Part shown: positions 18,897 through 27,158 of the stretch, piece by piece
Numbering within the stretch: position 1 is the stretch's first letter
How the letters are laid out: each line of letters opens with the position of its first letter
Assembly (NCBI GenBank): GCA_038229295.1
Contig: JBBROO010000008.1
Span: 1-64,000 of the forward strand
DNA: 64,000 nt
Direction: 5' to 3'
Origin: JAJPGZ01 sp038229295
GTDB lineage: Bacteria > Verrucomicrobiota > Verrucomicrobiia > Chthoniobacterales > UBA10450
The notes under the pieces: generated by a model
What the model was told of the DNA's origin: nothing
Database searches by the model: none
What the model saw: only the letters and a program-made list of their open reading frames with translations
Translations under genes and position numbers: made by a program

Positions 18897-18941
18897 CGCG
18901 GGAGGCAACTTGGTGCAAAAAACGGCGAGAGCGAGCGGGAA

Positions 18942-19742
18942 TTACTTTAGGTCGTTAAACTTCATCGCTTGCGCGACGATGATATCGGCAAAGCGCGGGT
19001 CCGTTCCGATGGAGGGGGCGTAGAATAACGAGCGATTGTCGATCTTGTATGGATTGCGCCGGAAAACTTCTCCCGGCGCAGTAGATGTCGATCTTTCATT
19101 CGTAATCCCGAGCAGCTGCGGAATATCCTCGAAGCTGTGCAGGCCATCGGAAATGAAAAACGGGACGACCACGACGTTTGCCGAGTTCGTTAGGCTGCGC
19201 CAGTCGGCCACGAGCGGCGCCTCTTCCATGTAAACGTTGAGAACGTCTCGGTATTTGCCGAGCGCCCGGATTTTCTCGACCTCTCGTTTTGCGGCGACCG
19301 CGCTGTTGTCATTCAAATCCGTTCCGTGCGCGACGACGAGCAAAGTTGTTTCGGCAAGGTCGACATCGGGTGCGACTTCGGCGGCGCGCTGCATGAGAAG
19401 CTCTGTCATCATAGGATGGCTGCCGACCGGGTCGCAATATTTCCAAAGCTGGCCCGAAGCACGTTTCGTTAGGCGCCCATTCAATTCCAGCTCACGCGGA
19501 ATCACCGCCTGCGTGAAATAACCTTCGCTGATGAAATTCGGCACCACGTAAACTTCGCGCGCATCGGGAAAGATCGACAACGCATCGCGCAAACTCGGCT
19601 CCTCTTTCCAAAACGCGCAGCCCACCTCCGCAAAATGATTTCGCCGGCGAATCTCGGCCGCATGCGCCAGGGTCGGCGCGCTCGAATCCGGATTCACGGT
19701 CGAGCCGTGGCCGACGATGAGAAGCGCAGCGCTTGATTGCAC
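18942..19742 (-). CDS. CbiX-type sirohydrochlorin chelatase family protein
   Basis: The 266-residue protein contains two tandem CbiX-like halves. The first begins ALLIVGHGSTVNP, with the metal-site His at about residue 12. The second begins TLLVVAHGTDLND near 135, with the conserved segment VVVPFFISDGLHSFEDIP near 200. CbiX chelatases insert Co or Ni/Fe into sirohydrochlorin. No cobalamin genes are nearby, so sirohaem or another tetrapyrrole route is possible. The start is GTG 19742. It heads a minus-strand run with the GAF, DR2241-like and amidohydrolase genes. Dispersed 11-mers lie at 19036, 19085 and 19570. Confidence 0.82.
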   Translation of the reverse strand: MQSSAALLIVGHGSTVNPDSSAPTLAHAAEIRRRNHFAEVGCAFWKEEPSLRDALSIFPDAREVYVVPNFISEGYFTQAVIPRELELNGRLTKRASGQLWKYCDPVGSHPMMTELLMQRAAEVAPDVDLAETTLLVVAHGTDLNDNSAVAAKREVEKIRALGKYRDVLNVYMEEAPLVADWRSLTNSANVVVVPFFISDGLHSFEDIPQLLGITNERSTSTAPGEVFRRNPYKIDNRSLFYAPSIGTDPRFADIIVAQAMKFNDLK

Positions 19743-19747
19743 AGAAG

Positions 19748-19842
19748 AAAACGTTCAACGCTCAACGTCCAACGCTCAACGCTTAAATGCAGAATGTCGC
19801 TGAATTGAACGTTGAAAGTTGAACGTTGAACGTTGAACGTTT
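19748..19842. repeat. Inverted repeat built from AACGTTCAAC-type units
   Basis: The 112 bp spacer between the divergent CbiX and aldo/keto reductase genes is filled by two arms: 19748-19782, repeated CAACG units, and 19805-19842, the units GTTGAACGTT repeated. The arms are complementary and could form a long hairpin. A 24 bp segment at its right end (19826-19849) recurs with one mismatch inside uvrC at 23424-23447, so this is a dispersed element and not a unique terminator. Confidence 0.75.
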
Positions 19843-19854
19843 GCTTCTCACTCA

Positions 19855-20889
19855 ATGAAGTTTCGCACTTACAAGAACACCGACCTCAAGGTCAGCGAAG
19901 TCGGCTTTGGTCTTTGGACCATCTCGACCGGCTGGTGGGGAAATTTCACCGAAGGCGAAGCGATCGCGCTGATGCACAAGGCGTTTGATCTCGGCGTGAC
20001 CTTGTTCGATGCGGCGGACACGTACGGAAATGGATTGAGCGAGGAACTCATTGCGAAAGCGTTTCCGAATCAACGTGATGAAATCGTGATCGCGACCAAA
20101 GTTGGATACGATTTTGTCACGCATGGCGAGACGCGCGGGCGCGGGCAGCGCGAGATTCCGCAGGATTTTTCGGCGGAAGCGATCGTGCGCGCGACGGATG
20201 CGGCGTTGAAACGACTCAAGACCGACCATGTCGATCTTATGCAGTTGCACAACGTTCGCATGGAGCAGATTTCCGACGACGCGCTGTGGACGACGCTCGA
20301 AAAATTGCAGAGCGCGGGAAAGATTCGTTACTACGGCATCGCGCTCGGGCCGGCCATCGGCTGGCTTTACGAAGGCGTGAATTGCATTCGCGAACGCAAC
20401 ATCACGAGCGTGCAACACATTTACAATTTGCTCGAGCAACATCCGGGGCGCGCCATGCACGAAGCCGCGAGCGACGCAGGGAAGGGCACGATGTTTCTCA
20501 TTCGCGTTCCGCATTCATCCGGAATGCTCGAAGGCAAATACACCGCCGAAACCGTTTTCCCTCCGACTGATCATCGCAGTCATCGTCCGCGCAGTTGGCT
20601 GCTCAATGGAATCCAGAAGATCGACAAGTTGCGTTTCTTGGAAAGCTCGGAGCGTTCGTTAGGCCAGGCCGCTCTGCAGTGGCTGCTGGCAGATGATCGT
20701 GTCGCATCGACGTTGCCGAATATTTACAATGAAGAGCAAGTGATTGAATTCGCCAGAGCGCCCGAGACTCCCGCTCTGACGGCGGACGAGCTCGCTAAGA
20801 TCGACAATCTCTATTCCGAGAACTTCGGGCTAGAGCCGGAAGAGCCGAAATACAAAGGGACGATGTCGCTTGAGCCGGCGGCGGCCTAA
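19855..20889 (+). CDS. Aldo/keto reductase
   Basis: The 344-residue NADPH-dependent oxidoreductase has the family plan: EVGFGLWTIS at the start, the catalytic Asp/Tyr segment LFDAADTYGNGLSEEL near residue 45, the Lys strand IVIATKVGYD near 75, HVDLMQLHN near 120, and the C-terminal cofactor loop with LGQAALQWLLADDRVASTLP near 260-280. The physiological substrate cannot be predicted. A long palindromic element follows directly. Dispersed 11-mers at 20228 (VDL, at the usually conserved DYxDLYQ-like position), 20617 (KID) and 20797 (KID) are accommodated in frame. Confidence 0.88.
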   Translation: MKFRTYKNTDLKVSEVGFGLWTISTGWWGNFTEGEAIALMHKAFDLGVTLFDAADTYGNGLSEELIAKAFPNQRDEIVIATKVGYDFVTHGETRGRGQREIPQDFSAEAIVRATDAALKRLKTDHVDLMQLHNVRMEQISDDALWTTLEKLQSAGKIRYYGIALGPAIGWLYEGVNCIRERNITSVQHIYNLLEQHPGRAMHEAASDAGKGTMFLIRVPHSSGMLEGKYTAETVFPPTDHRSHRPRSWLLNGIQKIDKLRFLESSERSLGQAALQWLLADDRVASTLPNIYNEEQVIEFARAPETPALTADELAKIDNLYSENFGLEPEEPKYKGTMSLEPAAA

Positions 20890-20890
20890 C

Positions 20891-21018
20891 AAGCGTTTGT
20901 CATCCTGAGCCGCGCAGACGGCGAAGGACCTCGCAACCACGTTGTTGATCACGCGACATAGCAGCTAACATCCACTGCTACTGTGAGGTCCCTTCACTCC
21001 GTTCGGGATGACAAGCTT
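20891..21018. repeat. MITE-like palindrome between convergent genes
   Basis: The 140 bp gap between the aldo/keto reductase and PBP2 genes holds an imperfect palindrome with arms at about 20891-20934 and 20982-21018. The outer tip pairs TGTCATCC with GGATGACA and the inner part pairs GAAGGACCTCGCA with TGTGAGGTCCCTTC. Similar TGTCATCCTGAG...GAAGGACCT repeats are familiar from many soil-bacterial genomes. I see no reading frame in it. It may also act as a bidirectional terminator. Confidence 0.75.
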
Positions 21019-21029
21019 GGTGTGAAAAT

Positions 21030-22928
21030 CTAATCCGACTCGTCTTGTTCAACCGGTTCGGCGCGACGCACATTCGTCGGCCCGGGCGGCTCAACCACGC
21101 GACGTTTCCGATTTCCGTTCGCTACCTGCTGTCCTTTGTAAAGCGGCTTGAAAATGTCCGCGATCATCGGCGCAGCCGTTGTGCCGCCATGGACTTTGCT
21201 GCCGACTTCGCCCTCATAAACGGCGGCGAAAGCGTAACGCGGTTGGTCCGCCGGTAAAAATCCCGCGAACCACGCCGCCGTGCGTTCTTTATTTTTCGGA
21301 CCCCATTGCGCGGTGCCGGTTTTGCCGGCGACTTCGACATTGTCGAGACTGGCCGCGTGCGCCGTGCCGTTGCCGGCGTTGACCGCGTCGATCATCCCCG
21401 TGCGCAATTCATCGAGCGTCGTCGGAGAAAACTCGAGCGCGCGTTTCTCGCGCACCTGATAGGCGCTAACAATTTCGCTGTCGACTGATTGCACTTGCTG
21501 CACGAGTCGGGCTTGAAACAACGTCCCGCCATTCGCGATGACCGCCATCGCTTGCGCCATTTGCAGCGGCGTCACTTGCACATCGCCCTGGCCGATCGAC
21601 AAATTCGCGATGTCGCCGTTGAGCAATTTCCGGCCGTGCGTTGCTTTCATGTATTGGTCGTTAGGAATTCGTCCTTCCACTTCGCCGCGCAATGGGATGC
21701 CGCACTTCGCGCCGAACCCGAGTTTCAACGCCCAATCGATGATCGGCTCTGCGCCGGTCTTGATGCCGACTTGATAGAACCACGTGTCGCAGGATTCCGT
21801 CAGCGCCTGCACGAAATTCAACGCGCCGCGGTCGCCTTTCTTCCAATTGTGAAACGTGACGTTGCCGATGTCGATCGACGGCACGCATTGATAAAGGTCT
21901 CGCGGCGTCACCGCGCCGCTTTCGAGCGCGGCAATTCCGACTGCGACTTTGAATGTTGATCCGGGCGGATACGACGAGCGAAACGCGCGCGGCAATAACG
22001 GAATATCCGGATCGTCCTGCAACGCTTTGAACTTCTCGGCCGAGATGGACGGAATGAAAACGTTCGGGTTGTAAGTCGGCCACGAAGCGAGCGCGAGAAC
22101 ATCGCCGTTCGTTGGATCGACAATCACAATGGCGCCGCGTTTCGCTTTTGCCTCGAGCGCTTTCTCCGCCGCTTCCTGCATTCGCAAATCCAGCGTCGTC
22201 ACCACATTGTTTCCCGGCACCGGCGGCGTCACCAATTTTTCCGAAGTCTTTCGCCCGTCTTTGTCGAACGTCAGTTTGTATTCGCCATGCTTGCCCTTGA
22301 GCATCTCGTTGAACGTCTGCTCGAGTCCTTCGCGCCCCTCCGTTTCCGGCCAGAGCGTTTCGTGATTGTCGATGATGCCGTCGAGATTTCGTCCCGTTTT
22401 GCCGGTGTAACCGACAATCTGCCCGCCGATCTTTCCGTTCGGATAAGTGCGCACGTAAATCGGGCGCACGATCATCGGCGGCTTGATTCCGTCCTTCGCT
22501 TCGTCGTAATCTGATTGCGGCAGATTCTGCGCGATCTCGAACGGCATGATGCCGCGATTGCGGTAATGCCTAACAATTGCCTCGTCCGAAATTTTAATCG
22601 TTCGTCCGAGCAATTTCTCCGCCCGCCCGATCTGCTCCCTCACAAACGCGATCGCCTTCGCGTCGGAGAAATCGAGCGGCGTCGGAAAATTGATTCCGAG
22701 ATTGTAACTCAATCGGTTCTGCGCCAGCGGCGCGCCGTATCGATCCGTGATCTGTCCGCGCGGCGCCGGAACATCGAGGACGAACGTGCGCGCCAGTTTT
22801 TGCGTTTCAAATGTCGGGACAATTGTCTCGTCCTCGGCGGTAACGGGACTCGCGCTCGGACTCGGCGCTAACGTTTGCGCAGACGCCAGCGGCGAAACCA
22901 GGAGAAACAAAAGTGCGAGGCGCTGCAT
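21030..22928 (-). CDS. mrdA: Penicillin-binding protein 2 (elongasome transpeptidase)
   Basis: The protein of about 632 residues has a hydrophobic N-terminal segment, a dimerisation domain starting with RTFVLDVPAPRGQITDRYGAPLA, and a transpeptidase domain. The active-site SxxK is STFK in YPPGSTFKV, the second motif is SCD in ESCDTWFYQVG, and the third is KTGT in AGKTGTAQWG. It cross-links lateral-wall peptidoglycan with RodA during elongation. The N-terminus looks like a signal peptide ending in ASAQT and not the usual short cytoplasmic tail with a retained anchor. The start is ATG 22928, since the in-frame GTG just before it adds nothing. Inside the gene there is no exact copy of the dispersed 11-mer, and one copy sits four bases upstream. 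Confidence 0.92.
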   Translation of the reverse strand: MQRLALLFLLVSPLASAQTLAPSPSASPVTAEDETIVPTFETQKLARTFVLDVPAPRGQITDRYGAPLAQNRLSYNLGINFPTPLDFSDAKAIAFVREQIGRAEKLLGRTIKISDEAIVRHYRNRGIMPFEIAQNLPQSDYDEAKDGIKPPMIVRPIYVRTYPNGKIGGQIVGYTGKTGRNLDGIIDNHETLWPETEGREGLEQTFNEMLKGKHGEYKLTFDKDGRKTSEKLVTPPVPGNNVVTTLDLRMQEAAEKALEAKAKRGAIVIVDPTNGDVLALASWPTYNPNVFIPSISAEKFKALQDDPDIPLLPRAFRSSYPPGSTFKVAVGIAALESGAVTPRDLYQCVPSIDIGNVTFHNWKKGDRGALNFVQALTESCDTWFYQVGIKTGAEPIIDWALKLGFGAKCGIPLRGEVEGRIPNDQYMKATHGRKLLNGDIANLSIGQGDVQVTPLQMAQAMAVIANGGTLFQARLVQQVQSVDSEIVSAYQVREKRALEFSPTTLDELRTGMIDAVNAGNGTAHAASLDNVEVAGKTGTAQWGPKNKERTAAWFAGFLPADQPRYAFAAVYEGEVGSKVHGGTTAAPMIADIFKPLYKGQQVANGNRKRRVVEPPGPTNVRRAEPVEQDESD

Positions 22929-22964
22929 CACAAGATCGACATCTTCGTTCGCGCGGATGCGCCG

Positions 22965-24539
22965 TCAATGCCGCTCCAGAAAGCGATGCACATCCTCCGC
23001 CAGTTTTCGCCCGATCCCTTCCGTCTCCGCGATCTCATCCACGCTCGCTTTCCGCAAGCGATTGACCGATCCAAATTTTCGCAGCAATAAATTTTTTCGG
23101 TTCTGACTGACGCCCGGACAATCATCCAGAATGCTTTCGCCGATCCGTTTCTTCATCAGCAACTGGTGATACGTATTCGCAAATCGGTGCGCTTCATCGC
23201 GAATGCGCTGCAGCAAACGCAACGCACCCGAATCAAGCGAAAGCTGCAACGGCAATGCGCGCCCCGGCCGATAAATCTCCTCGTGCTCTTTCGCCAGTCC
23301 GATGATCGGCAATTCATGCAAGCCCAGTCGCTGCAACTCATGACAAGCGGACGAAAGCTGTCCTTTCCCTCCGTCGACAATAATCAAATCCGGCAAACGC
23401 ACCGGCGCCGCGCTTTCCGTTGATTGAACGTTGGACGTTTGCTTCTCCAATCGCTGCAAGCCATCCACTGTTTCCTCCTGCGAAAACTCCGCCACGTCCG
23501 GATTTGCTTCGCGCGCTTCCAGCAGCACGCGCGCGTATCGCCGCCTAACGACCTCCGCCATGCTCGCAAAATCATCCTGGCCTTCCACCGTCCGCACCCG
23601 ATATCGCCGATAACAATCCTTGTCCGGCACGCCGTCGCGAAAACAAACCATCGATGCCACCACGTGCGTCGTGGAAATATTCGAGATGTCGAAGCACTCC
23701 ATCACGCGCGGCAATCGCGAAAGTTGCAGCGCGTCCGCGAGCGATTGCACATCGGCCACCGGATCGATCGTGCTCGGCAAACTGCCGCGCGTAAATCTCC
23801 TTGTCGATCTTGTCGTGTTGCGCAGGTCGTCGATCATGTTCCGGAGCTCGGCCGCTTTTTCGAAATCGGTTTTGTCCGCCGCCTTGCGCATCTCCTCTTC
23901 CAGCGCCGTGATCAGTTCGCGCGAATGCCCTTCCAGAAATTGGCACGCTTGTCCGGCGCGCTCGCGATATTGCTCCGCCGTGATCTCGCTCAATCGCACC
24001 GGCACTTGATAAGTCGATGACTTCAATTCGCGCGGCGTCGGCGAACCGCGGCCAAATGTCAGCACGCCAAATTTCTTGCGCATGAAATTCAACGTCTGCC
24101 GCAGCGCCCCCGCGTGCGCATACGGCCCGAAGTAGCGCGCGTTGTCGTCTTTTTTGAATCGCGCCAGCCGAAATCGCGGCCACTCTTCCGACATGTCGAT
24201 CTTCACCAGAAGAAATCGTTTATCGTCGCGAAACGAAATGTTGTAACGCGGCCGATATTCCTTAATCAACTTGCCTTCGAGCAAAAGCGATTCCGCTTCG
24301 CTGCGCACCACGTGCGTCTCAAAATCCCAAACCGCATCGAGTAGCGCGCGCGTCTTGAGATCGGCCACCGCCAGCTTCGACGGCATAAAGTATGAACTCA
24401 CGCGCTTGCGCAAATCGCGCGCCTTACCCACGTAGATCACGCGGTTGAAGCGATCGCGCATTAGATACACGCCCGGCTTGTGCGGGACATCGTGCACCTT
24501 CTTGCTCAAGTCCGGTTTTTCTTTTGTCACGAGTGCCAT
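22965..24539 (-). CDS. uvrC: Excinuclease ABC subunit C, cysteine-cluster-free form
   Basis: The 524-residue protein makes both incisions in nucleotide excision repair. It shows the GIY-YIG nuclease start (PGVYLMRD...VIYVGKARDLRKRV, residues 20-50), the UVR helix pair that binds UvrB (about 205-240), the RNase H-like nuclease block (MECFDISN, IVDGGKGQ, about 280-405) and C-terminal helix-hairpin-helix pairs. It is shorter than the usual about 600 residues. The region between GIY-YIG and UVR lacks the CxxxxIGRCxAPC cysteines that bind an Fe-S cluster in typical UvrC. A linker before the IVDGGKGQ block (EKQTSNVQSTESAAPVR) is encoded by a dispersed repeat shared with 19826-19849. Confidence 0.92.
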   Translation of the reverse strand: MALVTKEKPDLSKKVHDVPHKPGVYLMRDRFNRVIYVGKARDLRKRVSSYFMPSKLAVADLKTRALLDAVWDFETHVVRSEAESLLLEGKLIKEYRPRYNISFRDDKRFLLVKIDMSEEWPRFRLARFKKDDNARYFGPYAHAGALRQTLNFMRKKFGVLTFGRGSPTPRELKSSTYQVPVRLSEITAEQYRERAGQACQFLEGHSRELITALEEEMRKAADKTDFEKAAELRNMIDDLRNTTRSTRRFTRGSLPSTIDPVADVQSLADALQLSRLPRVMECFDISNISTTHVVASMVCFRDGVPDKDCYRRYRVRTVEGQDDFASMAEVVRRRYARVLLEAREANPDVAEFSQEETVDGLQRLEKQTSNVQSTESAAPVRLPDLIIVDGGKGQLSSACHELQRLGLHELPIIGLAKEHEEIYRPGRALPLQLSLDSGALRLLQRIRDEAHRFANTYHQLLMKKRIGESILDDCPGVSQNRKNLLLRKFGSVNRLRKASVDEIAETEGIGRKLAEDVHRFLERH

Positions 24540-24559
24540 CTCCTACAAGATCGACAATC

Positions 24560-25639
24560 ATGTTTGATGTTGCAATCGTCGGCGCCGGCCCGGCCGGATC
24601 GACCTGCGCCGCGTTCTGCGCCGCGGCGGGATTGCAAACCATTCTCATCGAGCGCGAAAAATTTCCGCGCGAGAAAGTCTGTGGCGATTGCTTGAATCCG
24701 GCGTGCTGGCCGGTGTTGCGTCGACTTGATGTCGCTGATCAAGTTCGCGCTTTGCCGCATGGAAAACTCGACGCCGTCGAGTTCATCGCCATCGGCGGCG
24801 CAAATGTTCATGTCGATCTTCCAGCGGGCGATAACGCCGAGATCGCGATCAAGCGCAGCTTTCTCGACCAACTCCTGCTCACGCGCGCACGCGAACTTGG
24901 CGCGCAGGTCCGCGAGTCAACCATCGTCAGCGCGATTGAGCGGACGCGCTGGGAAACATGGAAGATCGACATCGTCACTGAAAAAATCAGCGCGCGTTTT
25001 CTCATCGGCGCCGACGGACGCAACTCCAGCATCGCGCGGCTACGCAATTTACTTCCGCGCGCGGAACGCGAACGGGTCGCGCTGCAAACCCACCTTCCGT
25101 TGCCGGACTGTTTCGGAAATCGCGTCGTGCTGCAATTTCTGCGCGAAGGCTATTCCGGTCAGGCCCCGGTGAACGAACACGAGCTCAATGTGTGTTTGGT
25201 CGGCCGCCCGAAATCGATTTCCAATCTCAAGCTCTGGGCCGAAAACCACTTCGGAATTTCGACCGAACATTCCTGGCGCACGATCACGCCGCTGACGCGC
25301 GCGCCGTTGGCGCCGGCGCACGACAGTTTGCTTTTCGTCGGCGACGCGGCGCGTGTGGTCGAGCCATTCACTGGCGAAGGAATTTATTACGCGCTGCGTT
25401 CCGGCGAGCTCGCCGCGAATGCGATTGTCGATCTTGCGCGCGAGCAAGATCGACAATCGACTTTGCGCGAATTTACCCGCGCACATGCCGCCATGTATCG
25501 CGGACGTTTGTGGATAAACCAACTCGCACGCGCCGCCGTTCTTTCGCCGCGAATTGCATCGGCTTTCGTGCACGCGGCCAAATTCCAGCCGTCGCTTCTG
25601 CGATTGCTTACGACAAAGATTGTTGCCGACACGCCTTGA
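24560..25639 (+). CDS. Geranylgeranyl-reductase-like FAD-dependent oxidoreductase
   Basis: The 359-residue flavoprotein begins MFDVAIVGAGPAGSTCA, a canonical FAD Rossmann loop. It continues with FPREKVCGDCLNPACW, the CGD motif typical of the geranylgeranyl reductase family, near residue 42, and has the second FAD block LFVGDAARVVEPFTGEGIYYALRSGELAA near 260-290. Family members reduce isoprenoid chains or oxidise lipids and quinones. The substrate is unknown. The start is ATG 24560, seven bases after a dispersed 11-mer copy, and no Shine-Dalgarno sequence is visible. The gene holds copies at 24810 and 24962 and a perfect inverted pair at 25422-25459. Its 3' end overlaps the convergent folD by 32 bp. 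Confidence 0.85.
   Translation: MFDVAIVGAGPAGSTCAAFCAAAGLQTILIEREKFPREKVCGDCLNPACWPVLRRLDVADQVRALPHGKLDAVEFIAIGGANVHVDLPAGDNAEIAIKRSFLDQLLLTRARELGAQVRESTIVSAIERTRWETWKIDIVTEKISARFLIGADGRNSSIARLRNLLPRAERERVALQTHLPLPDCFGNRVVLQFLREGYSGQAPVNEHELNVCLVGRPKSISNLKLWAENHFGISTEHSWRTITPLTRAPLAPAHDSLLFVGDAARVVEPFTGEGIYYALRSGELAANAIVDLAREQDRQSTLREFTRAHAAMYRGRLWINQLARAAVLSPRIASAFVHAAKFQPSLLRLLTTKIVADTP
25422..25459. repeat. Perfect 38 bp inverted pair of the dispersed 11-mer inside a flavoprotein gene
   Basis: The 16-base arms 25422-25437 and 25444-25459 are exact inverted copies with a six-base loop. The coding reading is AIVDLAREQDRQST. Such a perfect hairpin in coding sequence is unusual. Confidence 0.95.
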
Positions 25640-26492
25640 CCGTGTTCGCCATCAACATCGCGATGGTCATCGGTCCGACGCCGCCCGGCACCGGCGTGAT
25701 CGCTTTCACTTTCGGCGCGACCTCCGCAAGATCGACATCTCCGACCAATCGATAGCCGCGCTCGGCCTTCGCGTCTTCCACGCGATTGATTCCGACATCG
25801 ATAATGACAGCACCTTCGCGAATGTGATTGGCTTTGACGAAATTGGCGCGGCCAATTGCCGCAATCAGAATGTCGGCCGAGCGCGTAATCGTTTCGAGAT
25901 TCTGCGTGCGCGAATGCGCGATCGTGACGGTGGCATCGCCGCCTTTGCCTTTTTGCATTAGCAGAAGCGCGAGCGGTTTTCCGACGATCATGCTGCGGCC
26001 GAGCACGACGATGTGCGCGCCGGCGATGTCGATCTTGCTTTCAATGAGCAGACGTTGAATGCCTAACGGGGTGCAGGGAACGAATCCGCTCGCGTCACCG
26101 AGCGCGAGCTTGGCTACGTTCTCCGGATGGAAACCGTCCACGTCTTTTTGCGGATCGAGCGCGCGGACGACAGCAGCCTCATCGATTTGTTTCGGCGGGG
26201 GCGATTGGACTAGGATGCCGTGAATCGATCGGTCGCGGTTCAACGCGGCGACGCGGCCTAACAACTCGTCCTGCTTCGTCGCAGCTGGCAATTCTAATTT
26301 GACCGAGTGCAATCCGAGCTCGCGACTTATCTTGTCTTTCGAGCGGACGTAGGCGCGCGACGCCGGGTCGTCGCCGATGAGCACGACGGCAAGTCCGGGT
26401 GTGACGCCCGTAGATTTTAACTCGGCGATCTGCGCGCGAAGATCGACATAAACGTTTTCGGCGATGGCACGGCCGTCGATCAGATTGCTCAC
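25608..26492 (-). CDS. folD: Bifunctional methylenetetrahydrofolate dehydrogenase/cyclohydrolase
   Basis: The 294-residue enzyme interconverts methylene-, methenyl- and 10-formyl-tetrahydrofolate. Marks seen are YVRSKDKISRELGL with the catalytic Lys near residue 55, the HGILVQSPPPKQID stretch near 93, PCTPLGIQRLL near 138, the NADP loop VVLGRSMIVGKPLALLL near 162 and the C-terminal TPVPGGVGPMTIAML. The conserved Gln-Leu-Pro-Leu-Pro pentad is here QSPPP, a mild deviation. The start is GTG 26492. It stands alone, between convergent and tandem neighbours. Copies of the dispersed 11-mer are at 25728, 26026 and 26439. Confidence 0.93.
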   Translation of the reverse strand: MSNLIDGRAIAENVYVDLRAQIAELKSTGVTPGLAVVLIGDDPASRAYVRSKDKISRELGLHSVKLELPAATKQDELLGRVAALNRDRSIHGILVQSPPPKQIDEAAVVRALDPQKDVDGFHPENVAKLALGDASGFVPCTPLGIQRLLIESKIDIAGAHIVVLGRSMIVGKPLALLLMQKGKGGDATVTIAHSRTQNLETITRSADILIAAIGRANFVKANHIREGAVIIDVGINRVEDAKAERGYRLVGDVDLAEVAPKVKAITPVPGGVGPMTIAMLMANTVKACRQQSLS

Positions 26493-26510
26493 GCGCGGAA
26501 GGTAAATGAC

Positions 26511-27158
26511 TCAGCGCGTTTCAACCAGTGCCATCATCGTTTCCTGCAAACGCACACGCTCGGCTTCGAATTCCGCGTCGGTAGATGTCGATCTTACGTA
26601 ATGGCGTTGCCCAAAGATGACTCGCACTTTCGAAAAGGGTTTGGGCAAAATGAATCGGTCCCAACTTTTGACTCGCCAACAATTGGAAAATTCCAAGTTG
26701 GCCGGGACAACCGGCGCGCCAGTTTTTTGCGCGAGAAAGACAATTCCGTCGCCGAGTTGGTAGACCGGACCGCGCGGACCGTCGGGCGTGATTAAAACAT
26801 CGCCGCCGGATGCGATGATGTCGGCCAATTGCAAAAGCGCGCTCGGGCCTTTACGCGAACTCGATCCGCGCACGGCTTTGAATCCGTAACGCTCGATGAC
26901 GTCGGCGATGATTGCGCCGTCGCGGCTTGCGCTAATGAGTGCGCCACCGCCGCGACGCGCGGGAAAGAATTTCCAGACGACGTAAGCGCTCAGCAAAAGA
27001 CGATTGTGCCAGAGCGCGCCGATGAAGCGCTCGGTCGGCGGCACGGTGGTTACGGCGCCGCGATCTTCCAATTCGAAGCGCAGCGTGCGCGTCCAAAGTT
27101 TTAGCAATGGAAACCCGAGCGCGATCAACCAGCGCGCGAGTCGGCCTTCGATTTTCAA
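26511..27158 (-). CDS. DUF374 lysophospholipid acyltransferase family protein
   Basis: The 215-residue protein has the DUF374 plan: a hydrophobic helix (WLIALGFPLLKLW) near residue 12, FIGALWHNRLLLSAYV near 50 with the acyltransferase His, ALISASRDGAIIADVIERYGFKAVRGSS near 85, and ITPDGPRGPVYQLGDGIVFLAQKTGAPVVP near 135. Related proteins act in lipid A or outer-membrane lipid assembly (LpxL-like acyl transfer). I place the start at TTG 27158, which overlaps the ubiX stop as TTGA. The much longer upstream frame is the ubiX shadow. A dispersed 11-mer is at 26585, near the C-terminus. Confidence 0.82.
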   Translation of the reverse strand: MKIEGRLARWLIALGFPLLKLWTRTLRFELEDRGAVTTVPPTERFIGALWHNRLLLSAYVVWKFFPARRGGGALISASRDGAIIADVIERYGFKAVRGSSSRKGPSALLQLADIIASGGDVLITPDGPRGPVYQLGDGIVFLAQKTGAPVVPANLEFSNCWRVKSWDRFILPKPFSKVRVIFGQRHYVRSTSTDAEFEAERVRLQETMMALVETR

